Shown one piece after another: positions 15,601 to 16,737 of a DNA stretch of 16,737 bases. A program made the position numbers and the translations under genes. The notes beneath the pieces are model-generated. The model ran no database searches, was not told the origin of the DNA, and saw nothing but the letters and a program-made list of their open reading frames with translations. The DNA comes from Candidatus Omnitrophota bacterium (GTDB lineage: Bacteria; Omnitrophota; Gorgyraeia; Aquiviventales; Aquiviventaceae). The stretch's first letter is position 1. Each line of letters begins with the position of its first letter. The stretch is taken from assembly GCA_016193195.1 (NCBI GenBank), contig JACPSQ010000122.1, forward strand, positions 1-16,737, read 5' to 3'.

Positions 15601-16737
15601 AAGATCGGGGAGACCCAGGCGATCACCTGGGACCTCACGCAGGGCAATGCCCAGAACGTCCGGATCATCGGGAGCAAGGGCGGGAACTTCGACATGACCC
15701 TGGCCACGGATGCCCCCGGGGCGGATACCTTCACCATCATCGCCTCCACCGATGCGGACAACGTGACCGCCTTCAGCGCGGGCGCGACCCCCCGCGGCCG
15801 CGGGAGCTACGACTGGCCGATTGTTGACACCTACGCCATCGGTTCGATCCTCGCCGGGCCGCCCGCCGTCATGAAGGTCCGGGTCCTCGATGCGGATACG
15901 AACTTTACCGTCCAGCATGAGTCCAGCGCCTTTTCCCTCATCGGCCAGCTCACCGTGACGACCCCGCCGGCGGCCGGGCTGGGCGGCACCTGGCGGGTGG
16001 GCGACACCGACAAGGCCGTCCAGTGGACCGCCCAGGGCCAGCTCGGCGCGGTGAAGGTCGAGCTGGATCCGGATGGCGCCGGCCCGGCCGGCTTCACCGA
16101 GATCACTGATCCGGGCAACCGCCCGGTCTCCACCCAGGGGGTGAACAACTGGCCCGTGACGAACTGGATCCCCGGCGGCAAGGTCCCGGACCTGAAGACG
16201 ACCAGCGCGATCCTGCGCGTCACGCAGGTGGGCGGGGCCCAGGTCTCGGGGAGCTCCACCGCCTTCGCGATTTACCCGAAGCTCACCGGGGTCACCGTGA
16301 CCACCGGCGCGGGGGAGCCGGGCACGACCTGGCGGGCCATGGCGTCGGACCAGACCGTCTCCTGGACCGAGGGCTCCAGCGAGCTGGACTTCGTGGACAT
16401 CCTCTACAGCGTGGACGGCAACCCGCCGTTCACCCTGCTGACCAACGGCAACCAGGTCGCCTCCGGGCCGGCCACCGGGGACACGAGCGGCGCCAAGAGC
16501 GCGGCGACCCTGGTCGCTCCCCAGGCGATAAGCACGGCCGGCGTCATCCGCGTCCAGGATGACGATACCGCCTTCAGCGACTACGTCCAGAGCGATTCCA
16601 CCGCCTTCAGCGTCCTGCCCAAGCTCACGATCACGGCGTTCCCCAGCCACAACGTCTACGTGGGGAGCACCGCCACCGCGATCAACTGGGGCAAGACGGG
16701 CTTGGTCGCCGGGGCCGACTACCCGGTGGAGATCACC
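9631..16737 (+). CDS. Giant secreted Ig-repeat surface protein (3' end beyond window)
   Basis: The frame is open for 2,369 codons and runs off the window, so the protein is larger than ~240 kDa. ATG 9631 overlaps the previous stop. The N-terminus is a long basic leader (KDKKARKKARQAW) and a hydrophobic stretch (ALTAFVMVFQGVPLPFIP), read as an extended signal peptide or anchor. Residues ~75-440 hold two related beta domains sharing VEYMVVEF/VWYLVEF motifs. From ~442 onward come 17 Ig-like modules of ~102-158 aa, the last incomplete. Each opens with (K/Q)LTVTxP, has WxxGxTxxITW(T)xxG and NVxxxYS motifs, and ends in RIKVxDxDxxxxxxxSxxFxI. This resembles the Kre9/KNH-type 'GETW...ITW' modules of giant bacterial surface proteins. 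Asn, Thr and Gly are abundant, and Cys pairs occur mainly in the first third. It probably acts as an adhesin, fibre or S-layer-like scaffold. No catalytic domain is seen, and any cell-wall, autotransporter or sorting signal would lie beyond the window. Confidence 0.9.
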   Translation, partial: MKSAHAPSKDKKARKKARQAWRMFWADVARALTAFVMVFQGVPLPFIPANAPAPLQVVKEVVEPQQAEAAQVKRVLRGTVAFTTTDIACLEPIGVGTCNSTSAGTAVDTGKSIILASNSSATDQPNAALIQVAWDDSSHLLMQRGDDGSSAASVEYMVVEFTSGVTVQSGTTVLSGATTTKTVTLPNAYTVGRAFPLVSIYTTTKTMTAAEHKIWVTATLQNGNQIKFDRNDSGATVSMFYQIVSFDADVEVNSGSVSVDGATGAGETNDTGTVVTVDNVTAGTDSKAINTRSMLFFTRAPKTTAAGIESRYEVTGEVGAGTNTDTTKLTFTRITNSGAVDVVWYLVEFKDNTFIDRINSQTSWTGTTGTHTIGSGGAESRRAFTVGSVAGGGTAAAGSYLDETLVRHQLNATSGTASAVNINRVGNSSVNVRGFVTEFPPLKLTQTADGGTGVLLKVGTQYNLTWEIPDYAATDSWDVGLSQDSGGSYLNAALSCTPSVSGNTVTCPWTVPDSIPTTPTATNPIDSEARLKTTDTTIKGAAGDTTACAGTSTVAARHCDASNADFKIRGQLAITEPDGSAPLGLGASTIKWKYCGQMGNCKLSKSVDGAAFVDIATVACGTAACTSWATAPVISPGYSWTPDPSDASENVVLKIEDIDDGNGVPFDNTSGLSNTLAIRPSITVEKPISNAGTPGTSQWPTGRCRVIQWTTTGNVPTVDILWRNVGGSYGNINQQSGASVSNLAQASGGADPCIASGTCWFTSTESLGCETSDPMWPNPANLNECLAGNKCFNWHIPTNAALGNARIKVRRNGDTPVDLIMDEGPDPGTNEWFSVVSSLDLTSLNSGDIVRVGTEVPITWTVTGAGGVANVDIKYLSPTVTPGVWQFARDASNNPADNIPVSTYCSGGSCSFSWKVPDDVGTGVKIHIEDSSAGATVYDESTGTFQIKGKVTVTEPIAGQVYLVANAKKVKWTKAGSTGTMNDSGGTVNNLNIALDTGTGYSVVCTVPVSALEFPKVGVTGTQGNCDTWTWPDSPSDSAKVKIYLTGAGEDDLVTGTADDSDAFKLQKLTVTTPGPLEIGTTPFPQITWTAVGAAAPGPSIPNNDLEVKYSLTGGTPFNGTVTSSVGFTAGAADWQLLDTVIGDNEKNANVKVRVQLKDDPDKQGVETGAFTLKAKLDLTNPENTALIWYANKNPESPGITWQTFGYVQNVKLIWDNDGTWDFVEDTDHTITSSASNCSVAGTCTNAYAITSWTIPELAISDTVRIKVVSTVNSDIASSSQASFKVKPSFVNITSPATGQVWTVGDTTKQVIWEQAGGISDVKLEYKCGTDAYVALAANADPSTGHIDGTNTYNWTAGVPPKKALDCFIRLTDYNNPGTTLTSGQFKILPTITSVTVVPAAADASYNPVVWRAEATNQRVEWTDTSTLISKVDIHLTTTGVGGLPGTALATNIDSTTSGVNSYSSLAAPSGITEQAIIRVRDRDPGLPDPLTFANDVYGDSVQFRVYGKLDLINPSSGQNYFIGLTGQNVTWTPYGLTGANNVEILYDYDGPGAAPYESLAVVPAVPSSWAWEDPSLAITGVADHVSEAARLQIRDTVDSAQGRQAASTFTSQPFNITGRFPLIEITSAYDPNPGDATDIAVATRPATITWTKVGAAITDVRIEYTLNGTDWFPINEGTALEGPDVSPADGTPDNDGIVTNDGTYTWTPGTTLLSDTAQLRVTDPDNATATGQTAAAFTLATQLIVTEPEQDNGFDSWNTNTTKTLTWTNYGSLNNVQLLYDAQGNFDGVDQIDITANDGGVGGPPGDPDEYVGATTTNDGAYDWFIDANVVLSPTARIKVVDADHAYGLTGISDEFETKGSVTVQQPDGNTDLVAGVAADVQWTRFGNIPTVHVYYSEDDGQTYYTSCTSPGTPNNAIACSWSGPWAGNTGSLTWQPPRTVISKLDTTPNKGYKIKVVDANNSTIAGLSPEFTVEGQLTVTAPTTGPTWKIGETQAITWDLTQGNAQNVRIIGSKGGNFDMTLATDAPGADTFTIIASTDADNVTAFSAGATPRGRGSYDWPIVDTYAIGSILAGPPAVMKVRVLDADTNFTVQHESSAFSLIGQLTVTTPPAAGLGGTWRVGDTDKAVQWTAQGQLGAVKVELDPDGAGPAGFTEITDPGNRPVSTQGVNNWPVTNWIPGGKVPDLKTTSAILRVTQVGGAQVSGSSTAFAIYPKLTGVTVTTGAGEPGTTWRAMASDQTVSWTEGSSELDFVDILYSVDGNPPFTLLTNGNQVASGPATGDTSGAKSAATLVAPQAISTAGVIRVQDDDTAFSDYVQSDSTAFSVLPKLTITAFPSHNVYVGSTATAINWGKTGLVAGADYPVEIT
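10954..16737 (+). repeat. Array of 17 diverged Ig-like modules within the giant gene
   Basis: Module starts, read from the LTVTxP-like strand, are near 10954, 11341, 11674, 12148, 12481, 12832, 13156, 13495, 13801, 14155, 14491, 14857, 15211, 15562, 15946, 16279 and 16621. The usual period is about 310-390 bases; the third module is longer (about 474) and carries an extra Cys-rich insertion. The repeats are diverged at the DNA level, so they are old duplications rather than recent tandem expansion. Confidence 0.8.

Noticed and set aside
9499..16650. Long minus-strand open frames opposite the giant gene (for example 9499-11304, 13000-14385, 14773-16650)
   Set aside because: They are Gly/Arg/Val/Asp-rich low-complexity translations with no domain. 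They mirror the GC-rich codon use of the + strand gene, which has a leader and clear repeated domains.

Overview
The window is GC-rich and tightly packed, and every convincing gene is on the + strand. The gene content suggests a bacterium with an outer membrane from a little-cultured phylum. The clues are a GspC-like protein next to a secretin, many signal peptides and Ig-like surface proteins, a c-di-GMP-I (GEMM) riboswitch, and a very large open reading frame made of repeated 'ITxP...GxxW...xITW' modules. Giant genes of this style are known from Candidatus Omnitrophota (PVC group), which is my best guess. That assignment is inference; no rRNA or marker gene is present.

Layout. (1) 1-3293: the tail of a GspC/PilP-like inner-membrane protein, a secretin of the PilQ/GspD family, and a membrane-anchored coiled-coil/TPR protein, overlapping or nearly touching, so probably one operon. 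(2) 3436-6436: a secreted coiled-coil protein with a small C-terminal beta domain, then a secreted multidomain Ig/cadherin-like protein that ends in a carboxypeptidase-regulatory-like domain. (3) 6445-7171: an extended -10 promoter and a small secreted protein. Its conserved domain, here called domain X, reappears further on. (4) 7172-7707: a 536-bp non-coding region with a TTGACA promoter box, a clear c-di-GMP-I riboswitch, two intrinsic terminators and a cluster of palindromes. (5) 7708-8961: a REP-associated-tyrosine-transposase (RAYT, Y1 family) homologue. It has lost the first His of the HUH motif and is fused to a transmembrane helix, a short coiled coil and a second copy of domain X. 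(6) 8962-9208: an imperfect 33-bp palindrome built from CCGCAAT heptamers, then an 11-bp hairpin lying over the probable start of the next gene. (7) 9209-9634: a small secreted protein whose stop overlaps (ATGA) the start of (8) a giant secreted Ig-repeat protein. It runs from 9631 past the window end with at least 2,369 codons and 17 recognisable modules.

How it may work together (inference): a secretin-based envelope machine lies beside a set of exported adhesin-like proteins. A c-di-GMP sensor RNA sits directly upstream of the block that holds the membrane-anchored, probably domesticated transposase homologue and the giant surface protein. C-di-GMP commonly controls pili, secretion and adhesins, so the riboswitch may gate this surface programme. 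The most unusual element is the RAYT-TM-domain X fusion, whose second domain is also encoded as a free secreted protein on the other side of the riboswitch.
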